A DNA stretch of 64,000 bases from Rummeliibacillus sp. POC4. GTDB lineage: Bacteria; Bacillota; Bacilli; Bacillales_A; Planococcaceae. The DNA is taken from NCBI RefSeq assembly GCF_003576525.1, contig NZ_QWUA01000004.1, positions 1 to 64,000 of the forward strand, read 5' to 3'. Position 1 is the first letter of the stretch. Each line of letters opens with the position of its first letter. This document shows positions 24,553 to 33,340 of this stretch, piece after piece. Made by a program: the position numbers and the translations under genes. The notes below the pieces were generated by a model. The model worked only from the letters and a program-made list of their open reading frames with translations, had not been told where the DNA came from and did no database searches.

Positions 24553-26723
24553 AAAAGAGTAAATTTCAATGGGGAGCCTCCACGATGCTAATCATCTATG
24601 GGCTCCTATTTTTTTTAATGTTTTTTAGAATTTTCTATATTCAAGTAACAGGACAGGCTGAGGGACAACAATTAGCAGCAAAAGCAGCAGCTAGATATGA
24701 AAAATCGAAAATCATTACAGCTAATCGAGGAAATATTTACGATAGACAGGGGCAAGTTATTGCAAAAGATGGGATAAGTTATCGTCTTGTAGCAGTTATT
24801 AACCCAAAAGCATCGGAAGGAACTAATAAGGTGCTACATGTGCAAAATCCAAAAATGACAGCAATGATTTTGTCCAAATATATCAATATGGATGAAAAAA
24901 GTATATATAAAATATTGACGAAAAAGTATATTGAAACAGAAAAAGGAAAAAGAGAACTTTCCCAAGTCGAATTTGGTTCAGCAGGGCGTAATATTAGTCA
25001 TACTGTAATGGAGGAAATTTCAAAAGAGAAATTACCTGGTATTATTTTCGAAGAAGATAACAAAAGGTTTTATCCAAATGGCGTGTTTGCTTCTAATTTA
25101 ATCGGTATCGCCAGAAAAGAAAATCAAGAAAACGCGCAAGCGCAAACTGTAGGGAAAATGGGACTGGAAGCTATTTATAACAAAGAGCTTTCCGGAGTGA
25201 ATGGTCATGTTCAATATAAAAGTGACTTGTTTGGCTATCTATTGCCAAATAGCGAAAAAATGGTACAACCGGCGCAGAATGGTAAGAATGTATACTTAAC
25301 AATTGATAAAACAATACAAAATTTCCTTGAAGATTCTATGAGTAAAGTATATGAACAATATAAACCGGAATCGATGGTTGCAGTTGTTGCCAATCCTAAA
25401 ACGGGCGAAATATTGGCGGTGTCACAACGACCAACATTTAACCCACAAACAGGTGAAGGTTTAAATAGTAGTTGGATTAATGAAATGACTGAAACTACGT
25501 TAGAACCAGGTTCAACGATGAAAACATTTACACTTTCGACTGCAATTCAAGAGGGAAAATGGAATCCAAATGAAGTCTATCAATCTGGTCAATACAAAGT
25601 GTATGATCGTATAATTCGAGATGCTAACCAAGTAGGTTGGGGAACAATTACGTATTTAGAAGGAATTCAACGTTCTTCAAATGTAGGAATGGCAAATCTA
25701 TTGAAAAAAATAGGGGATAAAACTTTTATTAGTTACTTAAAGAAATTTGGCTTTGGTCAAAAAACAGGTATTGATTTACCAAACGAAGCAACTGGGAAGA
25801 TTTTAGATGAATATCCTATTAACCGCGTTACAACAACCTATGGCCAAGGATCTACAGTTACGCCAATTCAGTTAATTCAAGCACTTACAGCTGTCGCAAA
25901 TGACGGAAAAATGATGCAGCCTTATGTTATTAAAAAAATTGTAGACCCTAACACAGGCGATATTGTGAAAGAACATAACCCAATTGTTAAAGGAAAACCA
26001 ATTTCTGCAGATACTGCTAAACAAGTGAGAGAAACATTAGCAACAACAGTTACTTCTGAAAAAGGGACCGCACAAAATTTTGCAAGTAAGGAGTACGAGG
26101 TAGCAGGAAAAACTGGTACAGCTCAAATTCCAAAACCAACAGGTGGTTATTATTGGGGGAAAAATAATTTCCTATATTCTTTCTTAGGAATGGCTCCTGT
26201 TAAAGATCCGAAGTTAATCATGTATGTCGCAATAGAAAAACCAAATTTAGGTGTAACAGAAGTTGGATCAGAACCTACTTCTAAAGTGTTTAATACAGTT
26301 ATGGAAAGCAGCTTAAAGTATTTGAATATCAAGCCTTCCAAAACGAGTACTACTAAATCTATTGTAATGGATGACTTAGTCGGAAGAGAATCTTCTGAAG
26401 TTATAACAGATTTAGAGTCTAAGAATATCCAAACAGTATTAATTGGATCAGAAGGTAAAGTCACAAATCAATACCCAAATAAAGGCCAAAAAGTTTTATA
26501 CAATAGTCATGCTTTCATCAAAACATCTGGCAATATAAAAATACCAGATTTCACTGGATGGTCATTGCGGGATATTATAACGTACCAAACCCTCTCAGGG
26601 ATGAAGATTAGTATCCAAGGGGACGGTTTTGTACAAAAGCAAAATATTAAAGCTGGTACAATTTATGAAGGAAATCAAAAAGTTATATTAAAAATGGTCA
26701 AACCACAAGAACAGTATAAATAG
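24549..26723 (+). CDS. pbpB: Penicillin-binding protein 2B, septal transpeptidase
   Basis: A 724-residue class B PBP: membrane anchor (about 10-32), PBP dimerisation domain, transpeptidase domain with SxxK at Ser322 (GSTMK), SSN near residue 377 and KTGTAQ near 518, then two C-terminal PASTA modules (about 605-720). It cross-links septal peptidoglycan in the divisome with an SEDS partner. It overlaps ftsL by four bases. Domain order and length match B. subtilis PBP2B. Confidence 0.95.
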   Translation: MKKSKFQWGASTMLIIYGLLFFLMFFRIFYIQVTGQAEGQQLAAKAAARYEKSKIITANRGNIYDRQGQVIAKDGISYRLVAVINPKASEGTNKVLHVQNPKMTAMILSKYINMDEKSIYKILTKKYIETEKGKRELSQVEFGSAGRNISHTVMEEISKEKLPGIIFEEDNKRFYPNGVFASNLIGIARKENQENAQAQTVGKMGLEAIYNKELSGVNGHVQYKSDLFGYLLPNSEKMVQPAQNGKNVYLTIDKTIQNFLEDSMSKVYEQYKPESMVAVVANPKTGEILAVSQRPTFNPQTGEGLNSSWINEMTETTLEPGSTMKTFTLSTAIQEGKWNPNEVYQSGQYKVYDRIIRDANQVGWGTITYLEGIQRSSNVGMANLLKKIGDKTFISYLKKFGFGQKTGIDLPNEATGKILDEYPINRVTTTYGQGSTVTPIQLIQALTAVANDGKMMQPYVIKKIVDPNTGDIVKEHNPIVKGKPISADTAKQVRETLATTVTSEKGTAQNFASKEYEVAGKTGTAQIPKPTGGYYWGKNNFLYSFLGMAPVKDPKLIMYVAIEKPNLGVTEVGSEPTSKVFNTVMESSLKYLNIKPSKTSTTKSIVMDDLVGRESSEVITDLESKNIQTVLIGSEGKVTNQYPNKGQKVLYNSHAFIKTSGNIKIPDFTGWSLRDIITYQTLSGMKISIQGDGFVQKQNIKAGTIYEGNQKVILKMVKPQEQYK

Positions 26724-26734
26724 TTCGAAAAGAA

Positions 26735-26763
26735 GCATAGCTACCCTTTGAAAATCATACTTT
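26735..26763 (+). promoter_or_regulatory. sigma-E-like promoter of spoVD
   Basis: GCATAGC (26735-26741), a 14-base spacer, CATACTTT (26756-26763). The -10 matches CATACAHT at 7/8 and the -35 matches KMATATT at 5/7 with ideal spacing, 29 bases before the spoVD ATG. It fits the mother-cell expression of spoVD known in B. subtilis. Confidence 0.55.
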
Positions 26764-26792
26764 GAATGTAAAAAGGTGTGATTTGTCCAACT

Positions 26793-28709
26793 ATGTGGGT
26801 TACTAAAAAAGTAAGTGTTAGATTGAAAATTGTCATGATGATATTCATTTGCTTAGGGTTATTGCTTATTGGAAAATTAGTTATTGTTCAATTTATTCAA
26901 CATGAATTTTTAACAAAAAAGGCGGAAGAAAATTGGGACCGTGAAGTGCCTATGAAAAGCTTGCGAGGGAATATTGTGGATCGAAGTGGCAAGCTTTTAG
27001 TAGGCAATAAACTCGCGCCAACGCTTTACTTTATGCCAGCACAAAATAAAGAACCAGATAAAGTTGCAGCACAACTCGCACCTATCTTACAAATGGACGA
27101 AAAAGAATTAGCAGAAAAGCTAAACAAAAGGGTGACCATTGTAAAGATTACACCCCAAGGGAAAAATATTTCTTATGAATTAGCAGAAAAAATCCAGCAA
27201 TTACAAATTCCTGGCCTTTACACTGGGTTGGATTATATTCGAGACTATCCATATGGAGTCTTACTCTCAAGATTATTAGGATTTACTGGTAGTGACATGC
27301 AAGGCTTAGCAGGGTTAGAATATCAGTATAACGATTTGTTGTTAGGAAAAGAATCTGCTATTCGTTTATTTACTGATGCAAAAGGTGCAAATTTACCTCA
27401 TGTTGAAGATGGCTGGAAGGAAGGGCAAGATGGTGCTACGTTAGAACTAACCATTGATGTCGATGTTCAGAAGGTTATTGAAAGAGAATTGTCTCAAGCG
27501 ATGGAAAAGTATGATGCAGATCAAGCGATAGGAATTGCTATGGATCCTAATACTGGAGAGATTCTTGGATTAGCTTCTTATCCTACATATAATCCTGCAG
27601 AGTATCAAAAAGTAGATTCTAAGATTTATAATCGTAATTTACCAGTATGGATGACGTATGAGCCGGGGTCTACCTTTAAAATTATTACACTAAGTGCTGC
27701 ATTAGAAGAAGATGTAGTGGATTTGAAAAAAGATTCTTTTTATGATCAAGGCTATACCTTAGTTGAAGGTGCTAGACTTAGATGTTGGAAAAGGGAAGGT
27801 CATGGACAAGAGACATTTATGGAAGTAGTCGAAAACTCATGTAATCCTGGTTTTATTGAATTGGGAAGACGGGTAGGACCTACTAAACTTCAACAGTATA
27901 TTCGTGATTTTGGATTTGGTCAGGTGACAGGTTCTAATATGGCTGGCGAATCAACAGGTATTCTATTTGCACCTAAAAATTATGGACCTGTAGAACATGC
28001 AACTACGTCATTTGGTCAAGGTATCTCTGTCACGCCAATTCAACAAGTTCAGGCTGTATCTGCAGCTGTTAATGGTGGAAAACTAATGACACCGTATATT
28101 GTTAAAAAAATTCTTAATGGTGATAATGGTCAAGTTTTAAAAACATATGAACCTACTGAAAAACGGCAAGTCATAAAATCTGAGACATCCGCAAAAGTTC
28201 GTGAAGCATTAGAATCGGTAGTTGCAAATGGATCAGGTAGAGGGGCTTATCGTGATCATTTAAGAATTGGTGGTAAAACAGGTACAGCTCAAAAGGCTGA
28301 AGATGGACGCTACAAGAGCGGAGAATACATTGTATCTTTTATTGGATTTGCACCAGCAGATGACCCTAAAGTAGTGGTATATGTAGCAATTGATAATCCA
28401 AAAAATGGCCCGCAATTTGGTGGTGTTATAGCCGCACCAATTGTTGGTCAAATAATTGAAGATATTCATCCAATTGTGGGAATTACTGATCGTAAAGAAC
28501 AAATTGAGAAACAGTATCGTTGGGGAGATATCGAAAAAGTCCGAGTTCCCAACTTGGTTGGTAAAACGAAAAAAGAGATATCTGGAATGTTATATCCATT
28601 CCGATTAGAGTGGCATGGAGAAGGCGATAAAATAGCATCTCAACTTCCAAAAGCAGACGCACAAATCGTTAAAGATGGGACTATTCACGTTTATTTAGAA
28701 AAAGAGTAA
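26793..28709 (+). CDS. spoVD: Stage V sporulation protein D, cortex-specific class B PBP
   Basis: A 638-residue class B penicillin-binding protein with a membrane anchor (about 10-32), a transpeptidase domain with Ser293 in GSTFK, an SCN motif near residue 348 and KTGTAQ near 493, and one C-terminal PASTA domain. SpoVD is the transpeptidase partner of SpoVE for cortex synthesis around the forespore. ATG 26793 aligns with the B. subtilis start; the only ribosome site, AAAGGTG, is rather far (14 bases), and a GTG at 26778 overlaps that site. A sigma-E-like promoter precedes it. murE, normally next, is missing; mraY follows after 76 bases. Confidence 0.93.
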   Translation: MWVTKKVSVRLKIVMMIFICLGLLLIGKLVIVQFIQHEFLTKKAEENWDREVPMKSLRGNIVDRSGKLLVGNKLAPTLYFMPAQNKEPDKVAAQLAPILQMDEKELAEKLNKRVTIVKITPQGKNISYELAEKIQQLQIPGLYTGLDYIRDYPYGVLLSRLLGFTGSDMQGLAGLEYQYNDLLLGKESAIRLFTDAKGANLPHVEDGWKEGQDGATLELTIDVDVQKVIERELSQAMEKYDADQAIGIAMDPNTGEILGLASYPTYNPAEYQKVDSKIYNRNLPVWMTYEPGSTFKIITLSAALEEDVVDLKKDSFYDQGYTLVEGARLRCWKREGHGQETFMEVVENSCNPGFIELGRRVGPTKLQQYIRDFGFGQVTGSNMAGESTGILFAPKNYGPVEHATTSFGQGISVTPIQQVQAVSAAVNGGKLMTPYIVKKILNGDNGQVLKTYEPTEKRQVIKSETSAKVREALESVVANGSGRGAYRDHLRIGGKTGTAQKAEDGRYKSGEYIVSFIGFAPADDPKVVVYVAIDNPKNGPQFGGVIAAPIVGQIIEDIHPIVGITDRKEQIEKQYRWGDIEKVRVPNLVGKTKKEISGMLYPFRLEWHGEGDKIASQLPKADAQIVKDGTIHVYLEKE

Positions 28710-28785
28710 TCTTAGTCTTTAAAAATGAATCTGAAACTACTATGATAGTACATGTACTAAAGAAGGATAGAAGGAGAATTTTTTC

Positions 28786-29757
28786 ATGTCAATCGCAACA
28801 ATGCTAATTATTTTAGCAATTTCATTTATTATTTCGGTCATATTAGGGCCGATTATCATTCCATTATTAAGACGCTTTAAATTTGGTCAAAGTATTCGTG
28901 AAGAAGGTCCAAAATCACATATGAAAAAGGCAGGTACCCCTACAATGGGTGGTGTCATTTTCTTATTATCAATTATTGCCACTACCGTTATTATAAGTCT
29001 AGTAAAAGGTGCTTTTACATCTCAAACCATTATTTTAGTGCTCGTACTTATTGGTTTTGGAGTTGTTGGCTTTTTAGATGATGGACTTAAAATCATCTTC
29101 AAACGTAATTTAGGATTAACTTCTTTACAAAAACTAATTGCACAAATTGTTATTTCAATTGCGGCCTATTTTTTATTGAAAATGGGGACGTTTCATAATA
29201 CAGTTCAAATACCATTTACTGATTTTGCAATACATTTAGGCTTAACCTATGTACTATTCTTAGTATTCTGGTTAGTAGGCTTCTCTAATGCAGTCAATTT
29301 AACAGATGGATTAGATGGTTTAGTCTCAGGTACTGCTTCTATTGCTTTTGCAGCTTATGGTGTTTTAGCACTTTTAAATGATCAATTAGATGCAGCCATA
29401 TTCGCATTTTCAGTTGTAGGTGCCCTACTAGGTTTCTTAATCTTTAATGCAAACCCTGCAAAAGTATTTATGGGGGATACTGGTTCACTAGCATTAGGTG
29501 GAGCTTTAGCCATGTTATCAATCTTAGTTGGTCAAGAACTTTTATTATTATTAATTGGAATAATTTTTGTACTTGAAACTTTATCTGTTATGATGCAAGT
29601 AACAAGTTTCAAATTAACAGGTAAAAGAATTTTTAAAATGAGTCCACTACATCACCATTTCGAGCTTTCAGGTTGGTCTGAATGGCGAATTGTCCTAACG
29701 TTCTGGTTAACAGCATTAGTGGCAGCATTGATTGCAGTGGTTCCGGAGGTATTATAA
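28786..29757 (+). CDS. mraY: Phospho-N-acetylmuramoyl-pentapeptide transferase MraY
   Basis: A 323-residue enzyme with about ten membrane spans that forms lipid I from UDP-MurNAc-pentapeptide and undecaprenyl phosphate. Diagnostic motifs are KKAGTPTMGG near residue 47, FLDDGLK (Mg-binding DD) near 96, NLTDGLDGL near 171, FMGDTGSLALGG near 230 and the cytoplasmic PLHHHFE near 288. The ATG follows AGAAGGAG. The last base of its stop is the first of the murD start (TAATG). Confidence 0.96.
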   Translation: MSIATMLIILAISFIISVILGPIIIPLLRRFKFGQSIREEGPKSHMKKAGTPTMGGVIFLLSIIATTVIISLVKGAFTSQTIILVLVLIGFGVVGFLDDGLKIIFKRNLGLTSLQKLIAQIVISIAAYFLLKMGTFHNTVQIPFTDFAIHLGLTYVLFLVFWLVGFSNAVNLTDGLDGLVSGTASIAFAAYGVLALLNDQLDAAIFAFSVVGALLGFLIFNANPAKVFMGDTGSLALGGALAMLSILVGQELLLLLIGIIFVLETLSVMMQVTSFKLTGKRIFKMSPLHHHFELSGWSEWRIVLTFWLTALVAALIAVVPEVL

Positions 29758-31109
29758 TGAAAAACTTAACCATAATGGAACACAAAAAAGTATTAGTACT
29801 AGGTTTAGCTAAAAGTGGTGTAGCTGCTGCAGAGTTACTTCATAAAATGGGCGCTTTTGTCACAGTAAATGATGCAAAACCTTTTGAAGAAAACAAAGAT
29901 GCTCAGCAGCTTCTACAACAAGGAATTACCGTTATTTGTGGTCGCCATCCAGAAGATTTGTTAGATGAAGGGTTTGAACTAGTCATCAAAAACCCTGGTA
30001 TTCCTTATACAAACATTATTGTTCAAGACGCAGTAAAAAGAGGAATCCCTGTATGGACAGAAGTGGAGTTAGCTTATTTAATTAGCGAAGCACCAATGAT
30101 TGGTATTACAGGTTCAAATGGGAAGACAACGACAACAACTTTGTTATATCATATTTTAAACCAAGGTGGTTTGAATCCTTTAATCGCTGGTAATATCGGT
30201 ACAGTAGCGTGTACTGTAACAGAAAAAGCTACTACCGATAATATAATTGTGACTGAGCTATCATCATTCCAACTTATGGGTACTGAAACATTTAAACCGA
30301 AGATTGCTATATGGACAAATTTGTTTGAAGCACATATTGACTATCACGGTTCTATGGAAGCGTATGGTAATGCAAAATTCAACATTACGAAAAACCAAGA
30401 TGCATCTGATTATTTAATTTATAATGCAGACCAAGAAATTGTCTCTTCTTACGCTAAAAAGTCTAAAGCACATCTAATTCCATTTTCATCAACTCGTGTT
30501 ATTGAAGATGGAATTAGTGCAGATGATGACATGATTTATTGGTTAGGTAAACCATTTATGAAACGGGATATTATAGCATTACCTGGAAAACACAATTTAG
30601 AAAACGTACTTGCCGCTGTAGCAGCTGCTATTATTGTGAATTGTCCTAAGGATAAAATGGAACATGTTTTAAATTCATTTACTGGAGTTAAACACCGTAC
30701 GCAATTTATCCGTGAATGGCAAGGACGCAAAATTTACAACGATTCTAAAGCAACTAATACATTAGCTACTAAGAGTGCACTTGCCGCATTTAAACAACCT
30801 ATCGTATTACTAGCAGGTGGTTTAGATCGTGGACATTCGTTTGAAGAGTTAAGACCATTTATGGCGAATGTGCATGCGATTGTAGTATCTGGACAAACTG
30901 CAGATCGTTTCGCAGAATTTGCGTCTTCATGTGGCGTTAAAACAATTGTTCATGCAAAAAATATTCAAGAAGCTGTACCGAAAGCTGCTGAATTATCTGA
31001 ACCTGGGGATGTTATTTTACTATCACCAGCATGTGCAAGTTGGGACCAATATCCTAATTTCGAAACAAGAGGAGATTTATTTATCGAAGCAGCTATGTTA
31101 TTGAAATAG
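29757..31109 (+). CDS. murD: UDP-N-acetylmuramoylalanine--D-glutamate ligase MurD
   Basis: A 450-residue Mur ligase adding D-glutamate to UDP-MurNAc-L-Ala. It has the N-terminal Rossmann motif VLVLGLAKSGVAAAELL, P-loop ITGSNGKTTTTTL (about residues 115-127), AHIDYHGS with metal-binding His, VKHRTQFI near 311 and LLAGGLDRG near 350, ending LLSPACASWDQY. Start ATG 29757 has GGAGGT upstream inside mraY. Longer in-frame extension into mraY is rejected. Confidence 0.95.
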   Translation: MKNLTIMEHKKVLVLGLAKSGVAAAELLHKMGAFVTVNDAKPFEENKDAQQLLQQGITVICGRHPEDLLDEGFELVIKNPGIPYTNIIVQDAVKRGIPVWTEVELAYLISEAPMIGITGSNGKTTTTTLLYHILNQGGLNPLIAGNIGTVACTVTEKATTDNIIVTELSSFQLMGTETFKPKIAIWTNLFEAHIDYHGSMEAYGNAKFNITKNQDASDYLIYNADQEIVSSYAKKSKAHLIPFSSTRVIEDGISADDDMIYWLGKPFMKRDIIALPGKHNLENVLAAVAAAIIVNCPKDKMEHVLNSFTGVKHRTQFIREWQGRKIYNDSKATNTLATKSALAAFKQPIVLLAGGLDRGHSFEELRPFMANVHAIVVSGQTADRFAEFASSCGVKTIVHAKNIQEAVPKAAELSEPGDVILLSPACASWDQYPNFETRGDLFIEAAMLLK

Positions 31110-31133
31110 TTGCCACTAAAAAGTATAGGAAGG

Positions 31134-32219
31134 ATGCCTTGCCTGATACAACGTGAAAGACTCTCGTTAATGATTGCAACCTTATTTTTGACTGTCATTG
31201 GCATAGTTTTTGTGTATTCTGCTGGTTCTTACTGGGGAAAAGTTCACTATGGACAAACAGCACCTTTTTTAGTTAAACAGCTAGTCTTTCTTGGAGTGGC
31301 ATTATTAGTTTTCTCTTTTTGCGGTCGGTATAACGGCCTGCAATCGGAAAAGACTTGGACACTTCTATATTGGCTATCTATACTTTTGCTTGTCGCAGTC
31401 TTAGTGCCAGGAATTGGTGTTGTCCGAAATGGATCACAAAGTTGGATTGCAGTTGGCCCACTTAGTTTACAGCCATCTGAACTTACCAAAATTGCTACAA
31501 TTGTAAAGCTTAGTTTTGTTTTGGCAAACCAAAAATCTACTGGTCCTAAGATTCATTGGCGGCATTTTTTATATTTGTTTATACCGGTAGGTCTTATAAT
31601 GTTGCAACCAGATTTTGGTTCAGCGTTTATCCTAATCGTTTCAGTTTTTTTACTTTTTTTTATAGCAGGTTACCCAATTCGTTTTTATGTTTTTCTTATC
31701 ATTGCAGGTATTTTAGGATTAGTAGGGTTAATCCTTTCTGCGCCATATCGTCTTAAACGAATAGAGGCTTTTGTAGATCCGTGGTCTGATCCTCTCGGAA
31801 GTGGATTTCAAGCAATTCAGTCCTTACTTGCAATCGGCCCAGCTGGATTGTATGGTTTTGGTTTCGGAAATAGCCGTCAAAAGTATTTGTATTTGCCAGA
31901 ACCACAGAATGATTTTATATTTTCTATTATTGCAGAGGAAATGGGCTTTATCGGAGCTGTGGCCATTATATTAGCTTTTGGTGTGTTGCTTTATGCTGGG
32001 TTTAAATTAGCTTTTAAATCTAGTCTCAAAGTTTCGTTATATTGTATTGCAACATTAATTGGTATGATAGGGTTTCAAGCTTTTTTAAATATTGGAGTTG
32101 TTTCTGGATTATTACCAGTAACAGGTGTTACATTACCATTTATTAGTTATGGAGGTACATCGCTAGTTGTTACATGGATTGCGATTGGAATAGTTTGGAA
32201 TTTCTCTAGAGAAAGATAA
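31134..32219 (+). CDS. spoVE: SEDS glycosyltransferase, SpoVE/FtsW type
   Basis: A 361-residue SEDS-family peptidoglycan polymerase with about ten spans. Motifs include FVYSAGSYWG (first span), QPSELTKIA near residue 116, QPDFGSAFI, PAGLYGFGFGNSRQK.YLPEPQNDFIFSI and FISYGGTS near the end. In the dcw cluster after murD the gene is spoVE in Bacillus, the cortex polymerase paired with SpoVD; a vegetative FtsW would be elsewhere. ATG 31134 aligns residue for residue with the B. subtilis SpoVE start, although AGGAAGG is very close to it; a TTG at 31110 is an alternative. murG and murB, which normally follow, are absent. A dual FtsW role cannot be excluded. Confidence 0.88.
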   Translation: MPCLIQRERLSLMIATLFLTVIGIVFVYSAGSYWGKVHYGQTAPFLVKQLVFLGVALLVFSFCGRYNGLQSEKTWTLLYWLSILLLVAVLVPGIGVVRNGSQSWIAVGPLSLQPSELTKIATIVKLSFVLANQKSTGPKIHWRHFLYLFIPVGLIMLQPDFGSAFILIVSVFLLFFIAGYPIRFYVFLIIAGILGLVGLILSAPYRLKRIEAFVDPWSDPLGSGFQAIQSLLAIGPAGLYGFGFGNSRQKYLYLPEPQNDFIFSIIAEEMGFIGAVAIILAFGVLLYAGFKLAFKSSLKVSLYCIATLIGMIGFQAFLNIGVVSGLLPVTGVTLPFISYGGTSLVVTWIAIGIVWNFSRER

Positions 32220-32241
32220 TTTTTAGAAAGGAGTGTTCAGT

Positions 32242-33006
32242 TTGGATAAAATTATTGATATAGAAGAACGAATTCCGACATTAAAAGAACGCCGTAAAAA
32301 AAGAACTAACCGTCGATTCACACTACTTATTGTTATTTTCGTCATTACCCTACTGACACTTCTGTATTTTCAATCACCATTAAGTCATATAAACAAAATT
32401 ACAGTTGAAGGGAATAATTTAAAGAGTACTGATTATTACATAAAGCATAGCGGTCTCCGAACAAATGATTCACTATGGGAGTTTAATAGTGGTAGGGTTG
32501 AGAATCTACTAAAAGACCAGAAAGTAGTAAAACAAGTAACAGTTAAAAGAAAATGGATCAACAATGTTACAATTTCCGTAAAAGAGTATAAGCAAGTTGC
32601 TTTGTTGAAAGAAAATGACCAATATAATTTAGTATTAGATAATGGTACAATTTTAAATATGTCTAAAATTCCATCAAGTTTTAAAATGCCTATTTTAGTA
32701 GGATTTGAAGACGAAAAGACAAGGATCAAAATGATTCAACAATTAAGTAAATTGAATAATGAATTAATTGGCTTAATTTCTCAAGTAAATGCGATTCCTG
32801 ATAAATCCAATCCCTATGCTATTCAAATGTTCATGAATGACGGTTTTGAAGTAAGGGCTTCAATACCTTCTCTCGCTTCAAAATTAAAATATTACCCATC
32901 AATCGTTTCTCAAGTTAAAAAAGGCGAAAAAGGCGTCATTGACTTAGAAGTGGGTACGTTCTATCGTTCTTATAAAACTGAATACGGTAAAACTAAAAAT
33001 GAATAG
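32242..33006 (+). CDS. divIB: Cell division protein DivIB (FtsQ)
   Basis: A 254-residue bitopic divisome protein: short basic cytoplasmic region with IEERIPTLKERRKKRTNRR, membrane span (about 27-46), extracellular POTRA domain (about 48-118, beginning INKITVEGNN) and FtsQ/DivIB beta domain to about 235. The TTG at 32242 is preferred with AAAGGAG eight bases upstream; a GTG at 32233 overlaps that site. It directly follows spoVE, whereas B. subtilis has murG and murB in between. Confidence 0.9.
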   Translation: MDKIIDIEERIPTLKERRKKRTNRRFTLLIVIFVITLLTLLYFQSPLSHINKITVEGNNLKSTDYYIKHSGLRTNDSLWEFNSGRVENLLKDQKVVKQVTVKRKWINNVTISVKEYKQVALLKENDQYNLVLDNGTILNMSKIPSSFKMPILVGFEDEKTRIKMIQQLSKLNNELIGLISQVNAIPDKSNPYAIQMFMNDGFEVRASIPSLASKLKYYPSIVSQVKKGEKGVIDLEVGTFYRSYKTEYGKTKNE

Positions 33007-33277
33007 AAATTGAATTATATTACATAACATGCATAAAAACTCTAAAATTATTCTAATTCTTCTATTAATAGGTTTTAAATAGACTTTAAATGTAGTAATC
33101 TTAGCTTAAAAGAAATAAAGATAGCAATTTTAAATCGTAATTCTTAGTTTGGCCCTAAATCAAGTCAAAATTTATAATTTTATTAGCATTTTGTACCATG
33201 AAAATAATAAAAAATGCATCAAAAGTTAAAAAAACAGTGTAAATGAAGGAATTTTAGGTAGTTGTCATGAATTTACT
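33007..33277. other. AT-rich intergenic stretch between divIB and ftsA
   Basis: No open frame of useful length, no terminator with a clear T tract and no coding remnant were seen. In B. subtilis ylxW, ylxX and sbp lie here; none can be recognised. It ends at the ftsA promoter. Confidence 0.6.
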
Positions 33278-33306
33278 TAGACAAGTTCGTATTTTTACAA
33301 TAGAAT
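33278..33306 (+). promoter_or_regulatory. sigma-A-type promoter of ftsA-ftsZ
   Basis: TAGACA (33278-33283), 17 bases, TAGAAT (33301-33306), five of six matches in each hexamer, 34 bases before the ftsA TTG. It gives ftsAZ a promoter independent of the upstream dcw genes, as in B. subtilis. Confidence 0.6.
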
Positions 33307-33340
33307 ATTTATTAAGAGTTGTTGAAGGAGGTGCCACAGT

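Noticed and set aside
33007-33340. Possible remnants of ylxW, ylxX, sbp, murG or murB
   Set aside because: All six frames are broken by frequent stops and no recognisable peptide segment was found.
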